NCBI GenBank assembly: GCA_003506895.1
Contig: DNXO01000051.1
Span: forward strand, 40,087-104,086
DNA from: Acetobacteraceae bacterium
Lineage (GTDB): Bacteria > Pseudomonadota > Alphaproteobacteria > Acetobacterales > Acetobacteraceae
DNA length: 64,000 nt
Reading direction: 5' to 3'
Shown: positions 51,085 through 59,624 of the stretch, piece by piece
Position numbering within the stretch: the stretch's first letter is position 1
How the letters are laid out: each line of letters begins with the position of its first letter
The notes under the pieces: model-generated
Databases searched by the model: none
Seen by the model: only the letters and a program-made list of their open reading frames with translations
What the model was told of the DNA's origin: nothing
Program-made: the position numbers and the translations under genes

Positions 51085-51732
51085 GGCTCCGGCCGCCATC
51101 GTTGCCCCCTGTTCGACCAGCGCGATCGTCCTGGCCTCGGCCGCCCGCACCTGCGCCAGCCGGTCCAGCACGATGCGCAGTCTCCCGGCCGGAACGACCA
51201 CAACGCCATCGGCATCGCCGACGATCACGTCCCCCGGTTCCACATGCACATCGCCCAGGGTCACCGGCGCCCCAACCACCCCCGGCCCGTTCATCGCCGG
51301 CGAGTTCGGCTGGATTCCCTGGCAGAATACCGGCAGTCCGGTCGCCACGATGCCCGCCTTGTCGCGCGCCAGCCCGTCCGTGACGAACGCCGCGACGCCC
51401 TTGTTCTTCATCATGCCGGCCGCGATGTCCCCCAGCACCGCCGTGCGGGTGTAGCCGTCGTTTGCGACCACGATCACGTCGCCCGGCTCCGCCTCGGACA
51501 GGGCTCCGAACATCGCGACGATATCGGCGGGGTAGGCGAATGCGGTCAACGCCGGGCCGACAAAGGACGCGTTCGCCGGATCCAGCGGCTTGATCCGATA
51601 ATCCAGTGCGCCGCGGCCATCCATTGCATCGGCCAGATGCGACGTCTGGGCGCCGCGAAAGGCCTCGATCAACGCCTTGTCGGGGCGGCGGAAACCGCGA
51701 TGGATTGTCAGCAGCGGTGGATTGTCGAGCAT
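51049..51732 (-). CDS. RraA-like family protein (HMG/CHA aldolase type)
   Basis: The 227-residue protein has the RraA/4-hydroxy-4-methyl-2-oxoglutarate aldolase fold: TSHLADAMDGRGALD, the GDVIVVANDGYTRTAVLGDIAAGMMKNKGVAAFVTDG stretch (pieces over residues 88-124, containing the metal and substrate Arg/Asp pattern) and GDVIVGDADGVVVVP. Bacterial members are aldolases/decarboxylases of aromatic catabolism or RNase E regulators; the DG-D(X)-P arrangement favours the aldolase side, but this is not certain. An AGGAGG site precedes ATG 51732. Confidence 0.85.
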   Translation of the reverse strand: MLDNPPLLTIHRGFRRPDKALIEAFRGAQTSHLADAMDGRGALDYRIKPLDPANASFVGPALTAFAYPADIVAMFGALSEAEPGDVIVVANDGYTRTAVLGDIAAGMMKNKGVAAFVTDGLARDKAGIVATGLPVFCQGIQPNSPAMNGPGVVGAPVTLGDVHVEPGDVIVGDADGVVVVPAGRLRIVLDRLAQVRAAEARTIALVEQGATMAAGALRMIEKAVIIE

Positions 51733-51812
51733 TGGAAGTCCCTCCTGGCGGATACACTGCCGCACCAGGAAGGCGCCGGCAAACGGCCGGTCATCGAACA
51801 CGACGTGATCAG

Positions 51813-51845
51813 GGCGTGGATGGCGGGCCCGCGCCCGCCAGGACG
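51813..51845 (-). repeat. 33-bp REP-like palindromic element, copy 4
   Basis: Copy of the element described at 10150, reversed. Stem TGGCGGGC / GCCCGCCA is perfect around loop GCGG; the flank reads CCTGG instead of CATGG. It starts 9 bp beyond the stop of the phasin gene and could act as its transcript-end hairpin. Confidence 0.8.
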
Positions 51846-51853
51846 CTGAAAGG

Positions 51854-52291
51854 CTAACTCTTGGCCTTGTCCGCCAGGGCCTTCACTTCGTCCATTGCCT
51901 CGGTGAAGCGGTTGTTCAGCAGCTTCACCGCCTCGGCGTTCGAGTTTTGGATCAGGTCGCCGATCTCTTTCATGTTGGCAACCGCCCGCTCATAGGCATG
52001 TTTCAACAGTTCGGCCTGCTTGGCGGCCTTCGCCTGCGGGGCTTCCACCGACGACATCGCACGCACCGCCTCGGTCAGTTCCGCCATGTTCTGCTGCACG
52101 ATCTCCATGTGCCGGCGGGCGACGGCCTGCGCCCCTTCCAGTGCGACGCGGTTGGCGGCGGTGAGCGTTTCCATGTTGCGCCGGCTTGCGGAAACGAATG
52201 CGTCCATGTCGGGCATGGCCGGAAGCTTCATGTCGGCGAACATTTTGCCGAATTCGCCAAAATCAGCCATCGATTTAGGGGGAAATGCCAT
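51854..52291 (-). CDS. Phasin family protein
   Basis: The 145-residue, almost wholly helical protein matches the phasin pattern: an N-terminal FGEFGKMFADMKLPAMPDMDA segment (split) followed by ASRRNMETLTAANRVALEGAQAVARRHMEI and a coiled helical tail ending in alanines and lysines. Phasins coat polyhydroxyalkanoate granules, so the organism probably stores PHA. No PHA synthase is in the window. It is a single-gene unit divergent from the DsbA gene. Confidence 0.9.
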   Translation of the reverse strand: MAFPPKSMADFGEFGKMFADMKLPAMPDMDAFVSASRRNMETLTAANRVALEGAQAVARRHMEIVQQNMAELTEAVRAMSSVEAPQAKAAKQAELLKHAYERAVANMKEIGDLIQNSNAEAVKLLNNRFTEAMDEVKALADKAKS

Positions 52292-52422
52292 GGGGTGGGC
52301 TCCTTCAGGCCAGACCGGTTCAGCAATCAGGCGACGTTAGGCCCCCTGGACCGGAAAACCAAGGGCACACACCCGTGACAAATTCGCGCCGCCGGCCCAT
52401 TTAACGGAAAAGGAGATTGGCC

Positions 52423-53175
52423 ATGAACGACGACAACTCAGCCGGAATGGTATGCGGCCCCGATGGGTGTGAGGTTCCGGCGACGGAAGCCCGTCTCCCT
52501 GATGTCGCCGCGGTCGGCACACGGATCGACATCGTCTCCGACGCGATCTGCCCGTGGTGCTACGTCGGCAAGCGCCAGTTGGAACGCGCTTTGGCGATGC
52601 TGGCCGAGGAAGGCCTGCACTTCCAGGTGCATTGGAATCCGTTCCAGCTCAACCCCGACATGCCGAAGGAAGGGCGCGACCGAGCGGCTTATCGGGCGTG
52701 GAAATTTGGCAGTGCGGAGAAGTCCGCGGCGATCGACCAGCGAATCAATGAGGCCGCGGCCTCCGTCGGGCTTGGCTTCCGCACCGACCTGATGACTCGC
52801 ACGCCGAACACGATCGACGCCCATCGTGTGATCTGGTTCGCCGGGCAGAACGGGGTTCAGGATGCGGCCATGGAAGCCGTGTTCAAGGCCTATTTCATCG
52901 AGGGCCGCGATATCGGCGAACATGCGGTGCTGGCCGACTGTGGCGCCGAGGCGGGTCTGCCGCGTCAGGCCGTCCTCGATTTCCTGGCGACCGATATTGC
53001 CGACAACGAAATGCGTGCAGCGGATCAGGCTGCCAGGGAGGCGGGCGTTTCCGGTGTGCCGTCGTTCTTCCTGGACGGGCACAGCCTGTTCTCCGGCGCC
53101 ATGCCGGCGGAGACGATCGCCAACGCGCTGCGGCGCGGGCAGGAGATTTTACGCAAGCAGCAAGAAGCGGCCTGA
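52423..53175 (+). CDS. DsbA family oxidoreductase (FrnE-like)
   Basis: The 250-residue cytoplasmic thioredoxin-fold protein has the CPWC active site (Cys43, Cys46) in SDAICPWCYVGKRQLE, followed by a helical insertion and the cis-Pro segment GVSGVPSFFLDG. This is the FrnE/2-hydroxychromene-carboxylate-isomerase-like branch. An AGGAG site seven bases upstream fixes the start at 52423. An additional Cys pair near the N terminus (Cys11 and Cys16) is unusual. Confidence 0.88.
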   Translation: MNDDNSAGMVCGPDGCEVPATEARLPDVAAVGTRIDIVSDAICPWCYVGKRQLERALAMLAEEGLHFQVHWNPFQLNPDMPKEGRDRAAYRAWKFGSAEKSAAIDQRINEAAASVGLGFRTDLMTRTPNTIDAHRVIWFAGQNGVQDAAMEAVFKAYFIEGRDIGEHAVLADCGAEAGLPRQAVLDFLATDIADNEMRAADQAAREAGVSGVPSFFLDGHSLFSGAMPAETIANALRRGQEILRKQQEAA

Positions 53176-53194
53176 TTGTATCAAACTCTATCGC

Positions 53195-53224
53195 CCGGGG
53201 TTTTCAGCAGTAAATGCTCCCCGG
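53195..53224 (+). terminator. Hairpin after the DsbA-like gene
   Basis: CCGGGG and CCCCGG pair around an inner stem AGCA-GTAAA-TGCT with a small bulge. It lies 19 bp after the stop of the DsbA gene and upstream of metY. No T tract follows, so termination strength is uncertain. Confidence 0.4.
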
Positions 53225-53326
53225 CCGTAGAGGCGGAGTAACCTATTCCCTTTTTCCGCCAGATATTTACCGACTTGGGCCGATGTCTATAGTGCGCGCC
53301 GACCTGAACCAGGAAAGCCCACGCCG

Positions 53327-54619
53327 ATGACCAGCAAGCACCCCGAAACCCTCGCCCTGCATGCCGGGTGGCGCCGCGACAGCGCCACCAACGCCGTGGC
53401 GGTGCCGATCTATCAGACCACGTCGTTCCAGTTCGAAAGCGCCGAACACGCGGCCAATCTGTTTGGCCTTAAAGAACTCGGGAACATCTACAGCCGTATC
53501 ATGAACCCGACCTGCGACGCGTTGGAGCAGCGGCTCGCGGCATTGGAAGGCGGCGTCGCTGCACTGGCGGTGGCGTCCGGCCAGGCGGCATCCGCGTTCT
53601 CGGTCCAGAACCTGGCGAAGGCCGGCGACAACATCGTCGCCTCGACCGACCTGTATGGCGGCACCTGGAACCTGTTCGCGAACACGCTGAAGGATCAGGG
53701 TATCGAGGCCCGCTTTGTCGATCCGACCGATCCCGAGGCGTTTGCCCGCGCGACCGACGACAAGACCCGCGCCTATTATGCGGAAACGCTTCCCAACCCG
53801 AAGCTGATCCCGTTCCCGATCGCCGAGGTTGCCACGATCGGCCGGTCCTTCGGCATTCCGCTGATCATGGACAACACGGCGGCGCCGCTGCTGGTCCGTC
53901 CGTTCGATCACGGCGCCGCGGTGGTGATGTACTCCACCACCAAATACATCGGCGGCCATGGCACCTCCATCGGCGGCATCGTCATCGACGGCGGCAATTT
54001 CGATTGGGAAGCCAATCCCGGCCGCCAGCCTGCGCTGAACACGCCCGACCCGTCCTATCACGGCGCGGTCTGGTCGCAGGCCGTCAAGCCGCTTGGCCCG
54101 ATCGCCTATATCCTGAAGATGCGCGTCACCCTGCTGCGCGACCTTGGTGCCGCGATGGCGCCGTTCAACGCGTTCCAGTTCATCCAGGGCGTCGAGACGC
54201 TGGCGCTGCGCATGAGGGAGCACAGCCGCAACGCACTGGCGGTCGCCAACTATTTGGCTGGGCACAAGGACGTGTCGCGCGTCATCCATCCGGCGCACCA
54301 CACCGGCGTCGGCGCGGATCGGACGGCGAAATACCTGCCACACGGGCAAGGCGGCCTGTGCGGCTTCGAACTGGCGGGCGGTTCGGAGGCTGGCCGCAAG
54401 TTCATCAACGCGCTGAAGATGTTCTACCATGTCGCCAATATCGGCGATGCGCGCAGCCTGGCGATCCATCCGGCGAGCACCACGCACTCGCAATTGACGG
54501 AATCGGAGCAGGCGGCGACCGGCGTGACGCCGGGGTATGTCCGGCTTTCGGTGGGAATCGAGCATATCGACGATATCCTCGCCGACCTGTCGCAGGCCCT
54601 GGACGCCGCCAAGGGTTGA
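53327..54619 (+). CDS. metY: O-acetylhomoserine sulfhydrylase (Cys/Met metabolism PLP enzyme)
   Basis: This PLP enzyme makes homocysteine (or cysteine) from O-acetylhomoserine (or O-acetylserine) and sulfide. At 430 residues it has the long form typical of MetY. The PLP-binding Lys206 lies in MYSTTKYIGGHG, and the N-terminal ETLALHAGWR and IYQTTSFQF segments and C-terminal SIGIEHIDDI-like SVGIEHIDDIL are standard. No SAM-II or other methionine riboswitch is recognisable in the 5' leader. Its stop overlaps the TTG of the following SDR gene. Confidence 0.94.
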   Translation: MTSKHPETLALHAGWRRDSATNAVAVPIYQTTSFQFESAEHAANLFGLKELGNIYSRIMNPTCDALEQRLAALEGGVAALAVASGQAASAFSVQNLAKAGDNIVASTDLYGGTWNLFANTLKDQGIEARFVDPTDPEAFARATDDKTRAYYAETLPNPKLIPFPIAEVATIGRSFGIPLIMDNTAAPLLVRPFDHGAAVVMYSTTKYIGGHGTSIGGIVIDGGNFDWEANPGRQPALNTPDPSYHGAVWSQAVKPLGPIAYILKMRVTLLRDLGAAMAPFNAFQFIQGVETLALRMREHSRNALAVANYLAGHKDVSRVIHPAHHTGVGADRTAKYLPHGQGGLCGFELAGGSEAGRKFINALKMFYHVANIGDARSLAIHPASTTHSQLTESEQAATGVTPGYVRLSVGIEHIDDILADLSQALDAAKG

Positions 54620-55329
54620 GTGGCGATCCCAACCGCGTTGCGCTGATCAGCGGCGGTGCCAAGGGCATCGGTGCCGGAATCGCGGCGCGGTTGGCCCGCG
54701 ACGGCTGGCGGGTCGTGGTGGCGGATCGGGAACCAGCTGGGGCTGCTCCGCCCGGTGGCCGTTTTGTCGTCTGCGACGTCGGCGCTGAGGCGGCGGTGTC
54801 TGCGCTGGTGGCCTCGGTCGCCGCCACCGAACGGCGATTGGATGCGCTGGTCTGTAACGCCGGGTTCATGATCCGCAAACCGATCGCCGATCTGTCCCTG
54901 GCGGAATGGTCTTCGGTGCTGACAACCAACCTGACCAGCACCTTCCTGCTGGTCCGTGCGGCCGAGGCGCTGTTGCGCGCGGCCAATGGTTCGGTGGTCA
55001 CCATCGCATCGTCCCGAGCGAGGATGTCGGAAGCGAATACCGAGTCCTACTCCGCCTCCAAGGGCGGGTTGGTCGCGCTCACCCATGCGCTGGCGATTAG
55101 TCTCGGGCCGAATATCCGCGTTAACTGCATCAGTCCCGGCTGGATTCTGACCAAGGGGCCGGAACCGACCGCCGAGGAGAATGCCTTCCATCCCGCCGGC
55201 CGCGTCGGACGCCCCGGCGACATCGCGGGCTTGACCGCCTTCCTGCTCGGACCGGACAGTTGCTTCATCACCGGGGCCGAGTTCGTCGTCGATGGCGGTG
55301 TGACCCGGAAGATGATTTACCCGGAGTAG
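54616..55329 (+). CDS. SDR family oxidoreductase
   Basis: The 237-residue short-chain dehydrogenase has SGGAKGIGAGIA (cofactor loop), VCNAGFM (NAG motif), the Ser in IASSRARM, Tyr-Lys in YSASKGG, and NCISPGW. The start is TTG 54616, which overlaps the metY stop (TTGA), since no ATG or GTG is available before the cofactor motif. Longer reading upstream would be out-of-frame metY sequence. Substrate unknown; coupling to metY could be coincidental. Confidence 0.85.
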   Translation: MSGDPNRVALISGGAKGIGAGIAARLARDGWRVVVADREPAGAAPPGGRFVVCDVGAEAAVSALVASVAATERRLDALVCNAGFMIRKPIADLSLAEWSSVLTTNLTSTFLLVRAAEALLRAANGSVVTIASSRARMSEANTESYSASKGGLVALTHALAISLGPNIRVNCISPGWILTKGPEPTAEENAFHPAGRVGRPGDIAGLTAFLLGPDSCFITGAEFVVDGGVTRKMIYPE

Positions 55330-55433
55330 TGATCCGTCGCCGCCGTGACCGAAACGGTGATACCCGGTTAGCTGACAAACCGGCCTCCCGGGTGTAGAGG
55401 GCTGCGAACCGTCCGTAACCGAAGGCGCCAATC

Positions 55434-56585
55434 ATGCCCGACAGCATCGCCCCCGCCGCAGTTTCGCCCTATGGCGACACCCTGATCATCGACATGATCC
55501 GCCGTTTCTCCCAGGACCGGCTGGCGCCGCTGGCGGCGGAGCGGGAGAAGAACAAGCGGATCGAGCCGGAGGTGATCGCCGAACTCGGTGAACTGGGCGT
55601 ATTCGGCGCGACCACGCCCGCCGAGTGGGACGGCAGCGAGATCGACCCGGTCACCTATGCCCTGCTGTTGGAGGAAATCGCCGCCGGTGACGGCTCCGTC
55701 TCCACCATGGTGTCGGTCCATAATTCGCCGACCTGCATCGTGGTCAACAACTACGGCAGCGATGCCCAGAAGGACCGCTGGCTCCGCAAGCTGGCGACCG
55801 GGGAGCATGTCGGCTCGTTCGGCCTGACCGAACCGCAGGCGGGGTCGGATGCGTCCAATCTGAAAACCCGAGCGGTGAAGAAGGGCGACCGGTACATCGT
55901 CAATGGGGCCAAGCAGTTCATCAGCAACGCCGCCCATCCCGGCAGTCTGGTGTTCTTCGCTGTCACCGACCCCGGCGCCGGCAAGAAGGGCCTGTCTGCG
56001 TTCGTGATCGACAAGACCCACCCGGGATTCTCCATCGCCCGGGTCGAGGAGAAACTGGGTCAGAAAGCCTCCGACACCTGCGCGCTGTCGTTCGAGGACA
56101 TGGAAGTGCCCGAGGACCAGCGTATCGGCGCGGAAGGCGAGGGCTACAAGATCGCCCTGTCCACCCTGGAATCCGGCCGCATCGGCATCGCCGCCCAAAG
56201 CGTCGGCATGGCTCGGGCCGCCCTGGAATACGCGATTGGCTATGCCCGCGACCGTAAGGCGTTCGGCGGCGCGATCATCGACCTGCAGGCCGTCGGGTTC
56301 CGGCTGGCGGAGGCAAAGACCCGCCTGGAGGCCGCCCGTCAGTTGACCCTGTATGCCGCGCGGTTGAAGGCCGAGGGCAAGCCGGCGCTGGAAGCCGCCT
56401 GCATGGCGAAGCTGTTCGCGTCCGAAGCCGCCGAGGCGATCTGCACGGCCTCGATCCAGACCCTAGGCGGCTACGGCTTCCTGGCGGACTACCCGGTGGA
56501 GAGGATCTACCGCGACGTCCGTGTCTGCCAGATCTACGAAGGCACCTCGGACGTGCAGAAGTTGATCCTGCAACGCATGCTGTAG
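55434..56585 (+). CDS. Acyl-CoA dehydrogenase
   Basis: The 383-residue FAD enzyme introduces a double bond into acyl-CoA. The flavin-binding FGLTEPQAGSDASNLKTRAV (two parts) and FISNAAHPG segments, and the catalytic Glu369 in QIYEGTSDVQK, are in place, matching short-chain/isobutyryl-type enzymes. Full length with standard N-, middle and C-terminal domains. It is followed 15 bp later by the Fe-S protein gene. Confidence 0.93.
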   Translation: MPDSIAPAAVSPYGDTLIIDMIRRFSQDRLAPLAAEREKNKRIEPEVIAELGELGVFGATTPAEWDGSEIDPVTYALLLEEIAAGDGSVSTMVSVHNSPTCIVVNNYGSDAQKDRWLRKLATGEHVGSFGLTEPQAGSDASNLKTRAVKKGDRYIVNGAKQFISNAAHPGSLVFFAVTDPGAGKKGLSAFVIDKTHPGFSIARVEEKLGQKASDTCALSFEDMEVPEDQRIGAEGEGYKIALSTLESGRIGIAAQSVGMARAALEYAIGYARDRKAFGGAIIDLQAVGFRLAEAKTRLEAARQLTLYAARLKAEGKPALEAACMAKLFASEAAEAICTASIQTLGGYGFLADYPVERIYRDVRVCQIYEGTSDVQKLILQRML

Positions 56586-56600
56586 CGAGGGGCGCTCCTG

Positions 56601-57101
56601 ATGCTCCATCACCTCCTCCAAGGACTCCGCAAGCCCCTTACCGAAGCGCCCCCACCGGCGGATCCGGAATTTGAGGCCCTTGCTTCCACCCTCGACCAAA
56701 CCGCCCGCAAGCGGCTCGGCCATAGCCTGTCCATTCGTCAGGTCGATGCCGGTTCCTGCAACGGGTGTGAGCTTGAAATCCACGCTCTGAACAACGCTTT
56801 CAACGATCTCGAACGCTACGGCCTCCGCTTCGTGGCCTCCCCGCGCCACGCCGACGTCCTGCTGGTAACCGGTCCGGTGACCAAGAACATGCGGGAAGCG
56901 CTGGAGCGGACATGGCACGCCACACCCGATCCGAAATGGGTCGTTGCGGTCGGCGATTGTGGCGCGGACGGCGGCGTATTCGCCGGTAGCTACGCCGTGG
57001 TCGGTGGGGTTTCGACCGTCGTGCCGGTGGACCTGGTGATTCGCGGCTGTCCTCCGACGCCGAAACAGTTGCTACAAGGGTTGCTGTCGCTACTGGCGTA
57101 A
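56601..57101 (+). CDS. HyfI/HycG-type Fe-S protein (NuoB-like, hydrogenase small-subunit family), orphan
   Basis: The 166-residue protein has four Cys positioned for one [4Fe-4S] cluster: Cys53 and Cys56 (SCNGCELE), Cys120 (VGDCGADGG) and Cys150 (RGCPPTP). The single CxxC replaces the tandem CC of NuoB, which is the mark of HycG/HyfI in group 4 hydrogenases and related membrane complexes. No large subunit, ferredoxin or antiporter-like gene (hyfBCEFG) is adjacent, so it is an isolated subunit. It follows the acyl-CoA dehydrogenase closely, which may be accidental or indicate electron transfer. Confidence 0.82.
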   Translation: MLHHLLQGLRKPLTEAPPPADPEFEALASTLDQTARKRLGHSLSIRQVDAGSCNGCELEIHALNNAFNDLERYGLRFVASPRHADVLLVTGPVTKNMREALERTWHATPDPKWVVAVGDCGADGGVFAGSYAVVGGVSTVVPVDLVIRGCPPTPKQLLQGLLSLLA

Positions 57102-57124
57102 CCCGGCGGCATCCGGAGGAAGCC

Positions 57125-57760
57125 ATGCGAGGAGCGCTGCGCTGGATCATCGCGGATTTCGGTCCGCTGATCATATTCTGGGTCCTGAATCTGTCGTTCG
57201 GCATCAGGATCGCGATCGCTGGTTCGGTTTTGTTCATTATCGCGGACAGCCTTTGGCGTTGGCGGCGAGGTCTCCCGTTCACCAGGCTGTATCTGCTCAC
57301 CGCCACGCTGACGGTGGTGTTTGGCTGCGTCGATCTGCTGGCGGTGACTCCGTTCATGCTCAAATACGAGGCGGTCATAACCAACGCCTTCACCGGTTGC
57401 GCCTTCGTCGTGGGCGCACGCGGCCCAAGGCCAATGCTTCAGGAACTGGCGGAGCAGAGGCAGGGCAATCCGTTCCCCGACCGACCCGACATCACCCGCT
57501 TCTTCGGACTATTCACCCTGCTCTGGGCAGGATATTTCTTCGTTAAAGCCGCCGCGTACCTCGCTGTCGGCGCGATGATGCCGCTGACCCAGGCGATGGC
57601 TGTCCGTTCCGTCGCCGGCAGCGCAAGTCTGGCGTTGATGATCGCGCTGAGCGTCACGCAAGGACGGCGGCTGTTCGGATTGTGCCAACGGCTGCGAATG
57701 CTGCCGAGCGTCCCGGAGACCCAGACACCTCCCGCCGAGGCCCCGCCCCTCGGGCCGTGA
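57125..57760 (+). CDS. Integral membrane protein, septation-protein A (YciB)-like
   Basis: The 211-residue protein has about five to six hydrophobic helices (first at residues 10-40, FGPLIIFWVLNLSFGIRIAI) and a charged loop with RQGNPFPDRPDITRFFGLFT. The helix arrangement and central Trp-rich loop recall the YciB/intracellular septation A family, but the match is loose. GGAGG lies just upstream of ATG 57125. Function not assigned. Confidence 0.6.
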   Translation: MRGALRWIIADFGPLIIFWVLNLSFGIRIAIAGSVLFIIADSLWRWRRGLPFTRLYLLTATLTVVFGCVDLLAVTPFMLKYEAVITNAFTGCAFVVGARGPRPMLQELAEQRQGNPFPDRPDITRFFGLFTLLWAGYFFVKAAAYLAVGAMMPLTQAMAVRSVAGSASLALMIALSVTQGRRLFGLCQRLRMLPSVPETQTPPAEAPPLGP

Positions 57761-57891
57761 CCACCAAATGGGCGGACGAACTCGCTGCCGTACAGCTTTT
57801 TCTGGCCTTGCGAGGCTTGACGGGGCATAGCTTCGTTTCGCGCATGTCGGCCATTCCAGCCGTCCGGACCGGATGCGTCGAGGGAGTTTCG

Positions 57892-58863
57892 ATGCGCTCA
57901 TCAGTCTCATGGCTTCGTTTTGGTCTGGCTCTCGCCGCGGCCGTCGCCGTCGGGGCGGCCTTGCCACGCGTGGTTCGCGCCCAGGCCCCGCCTGCCAAAC
58001 AACTCGACACCGGTCTGGGGATCGCACCCGGCAGCGCGGGAACCCAGGCCCAAGCGGCCCCGACCGAAGGAAACCCCGATCCGGTGGTTGGCAGCGTCGA
58101 GGGACATTTGATCTACCTGAGCGACCTGGGCGACGCATCCAAGACGCTGCCGGAAAACCTGCGCGGCATGCCGTTCGACACGCTGTACCCGGTGTTGCTG
58201 GATCGCATGATCGACCATCAGGCTCTGGTCATCATGGCCCGGCGCACCGGCGTCGAGCAGAAAAAGCAGGTTCAGCACGATATCCAGGTTTCGACCGAAC
58301 GGATCTTGGAAGGCGCCTACCTCGGCGAGGTCGCCGCGCCGCTGGTCACCGAACAGGCGATCCAGGCCAAGTATAACCGCCAATACGCCAACCGGCCCGC
58401 AACCGAGGAAGTGCGCGCCCGCCACATCCTGGTCACGACGGAAGCCGAGGCGCGCAAGGTTCTGGAGGACCTGAAGAAGGGCGCCGACTTCGCGACCATC
58501 GCCCGCGTGTTGAGCAAGGACCCTGATGCGGCCAAGGGCGGCGACCTGGGTTTCTTCCGGCGAGAGCAGGTTTGGCCCGGCTTCGCCGACGTCGCGTTCT
58601 CGCTACAGCCCGGTCAGATCGCGCCCGACCCGGTGAAGAACGAGTTCGGCTGGCACGTGATCAAGGTTGAGGAACGCCGCCTCGTCGCGCCCCCCAGTTT
58701 CTCGGACATCCACGACCAGTTGAAGCAGGAACTGCTCGCCGCGGCGGTCCAGCAGACGATCGAGAAAGCCCGAACACAGTTGGCGGTGCATCGGTTCAAT
58801 CTGGATGGATCGGAACTGGACACCGGTCCCAGGCTCAGCACGCAGACGATTCCGGGCCGGTAG
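57892..58863 (+). CDS. Peptidyl-prolyl cis-trans isomerase, parvulin type (periplasmic)
   Basis: The 323-residue protein has a signal peptide (residues about 1-30, ending VVRAQA), an N-terminal chaperone-like helical region and a parvulin domain (residues about 175-270): VRARHILVTTEAEARKVLED, GGDLGFFRREQVWPGFADVAF (partly) and GWHVIKVEERR. It is like SurA/PrsA proteins in the periplasm. GGGAG precedes ATG 57892; the longer open frame is not coding. Confidence 0.9.
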   Translation: MRSSVSWLRFGLALAAAVAVGAALPRVVRAQAPPAKQLDTGLGIAPGSAGTQAQAAPTEGNPDPVVGSVEGHLIYLSDLGDASKTLPENLRGMPFDTLYPVLLDRMIDHQALVIMARRTGVEQKKQVQHDIQVSTERILEGAYLGEVAAPLVTEQAIQAKYNRQYANRPATEEVRARHILVTTEAEARKVLEDLKKGADFATIARVLSKDPDAAKGGDLGFFRREQVWPGFADVAFSLQPGQIAPDPVKNEFGWHVIKVEERRLVAPPSFSDIHDQLKQELLAAAVQQTIEKARTQLAVHRFNLDGSELDTGPRLSTQTIPGR

Positions 58864-58947
58864 CCGGATGCGACGCCGCGAGGCTACGTGAGTGGCGCCA
58901 TGTTGGACCTCATCGGCGTGGAGTGGCAGCGCATCGGCGCAGCGCTA

Positions 58948-59048
58948 GAGCCTGATAGGTTCAGGTTGAACCCATCCGGCTCCAGCTCTCTTTGTTTGAG
59001 AGGGCGATTCACGTCTGAGGTTGGATAAACCTCAGACGATCGCGCTCT
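58948..59048. repeat. Two adjacent palindromic hairpins downstream of the parvulin gene
   Basis: Hairpin 1 (58948-58982) pairs GAGCCTGATAGGTTCA with TGAACCCATCCGGCTC around a 3-base loop, with 14 of 16 positions matching. Hairpin 2 has a perfect 11-bp stem CGTCTGAGGTT / AACCTCAGACG at 59012-59038, extended outward by about nine further pairs. The outer edges read CTAGAGC and CGCTCTAAG, weakly inverted, so the whole block looks like an intergenic palindromic repeat unit. I know similar elements in Rhizobiales-type genomes; no second copy is in this window. It may also terminate the parvulin transcript. Confidence 0.6.
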
Positions 59049-59114
59049 AAGATAGGTCCGTCCGCCTCGCTGCGCCAATCGCCGTTCGGCGCTCCTTCGA
59101 AAGCCGTTGTCGTT

Positions 59115-59624
59115 TTACCGGCGGCACGCCTTTGGTGCGTCGGGAGTGCCACAGTTGTTGGGATCGAGCGTTACCGAACCGCTGTAGCTCGGCTGGCCGT
59201 AAGGTTGCGGGCGGCCGGTTGTTCCCCCAAAGCCGTAATATCCGGGGGGATACCCGTATGGAGAGCCCGAGGCATATGGGTAGTATGCTGGTGGTGAGTA
59301 ATACACAGGAGGTGGGTAGTAGTAAGGCGGCGGCGAATAATAGAACGGTGGGACAGCAAAGCCGAACGCCGGACCGCCCCATCCCCAACCGCCCCAGCCC
59401 CAGCCGCCCCAGCCGCCACCACGCCAGCCCGGTCCGCCACCACCATGCCAGCCACCGCCGCCCTGCCAGCCACCGCCGCCATGCCAGCCGCCGCCACGAG
59501 GCTGAGCTTGCGCGTGCGCCATGGGCAACACGACGCCTAGGGCAAGGACCAAAAAAGCAAGTCGGAAGGGCGAGCACGTCCGTGATGACATCATCGTGGT
59601 GCGTCCATAAGCCCCGCTGTCCAT
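59115..59624 (-). CDS. Secreted Gly/Trp-rich and Tyr/Pro-rich protein
   Basis: The protein (169 residues from ATG 59624; a shorter start at 59594 is possible) has a signal peptide (FRLAFLVLALGVVLPMAHAQA), then repeated glycine-rich units of the form GGGWHGGGGWQ, then a Tyr/Pro-rich part with SPPPYYYPPP-like repeats, and a short C-terminal tail with two Cys (NNCGTPDAPKACRR). Such proteins are predicted to be disordered envelope or outer-membrane associated. The skewed composition probably reflects slippage-prone repeats. Function unknown. Confidence 0.7.
   Translation of the reverse strand: MDSGAYGRTTMMSSRTCSPFRLAFLVLALGVVLPMAHAQAQPRGGGWHGGGGWQGGGGWHGGGGPGWRGGGWGGWGWGGWGWGGPAFGFAVPPFYYSPPPYYYPPPVYYSPPAYYPYASGSPYGYPPGYYGFGGTTGRPQPYGQPSYSGSVTLDPNNCGTPDAPKACRR

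Noticed and set aside
53176..53326. SAM-II type or other methionine riboswitch before metY
   Set aside because: The leader has a hairpin but none of the conserved SAM-II pseudoknot bases near the start codon that I can recognise.
54004..54615. Possible fusion of metY with the following SDR
   Set aside because: The upstream part is an out-of-frame reading of metY; the SDR start is the TTG that overlaps the metY stop.
59115..59624. Repeat-rich stretch that could suggest a CRISPR or satellite array
   Set aside because: The repeats are codon-phased Gly/Trp and Pro/Tyr units inside one secreted-protein frame, with no unique spacers.
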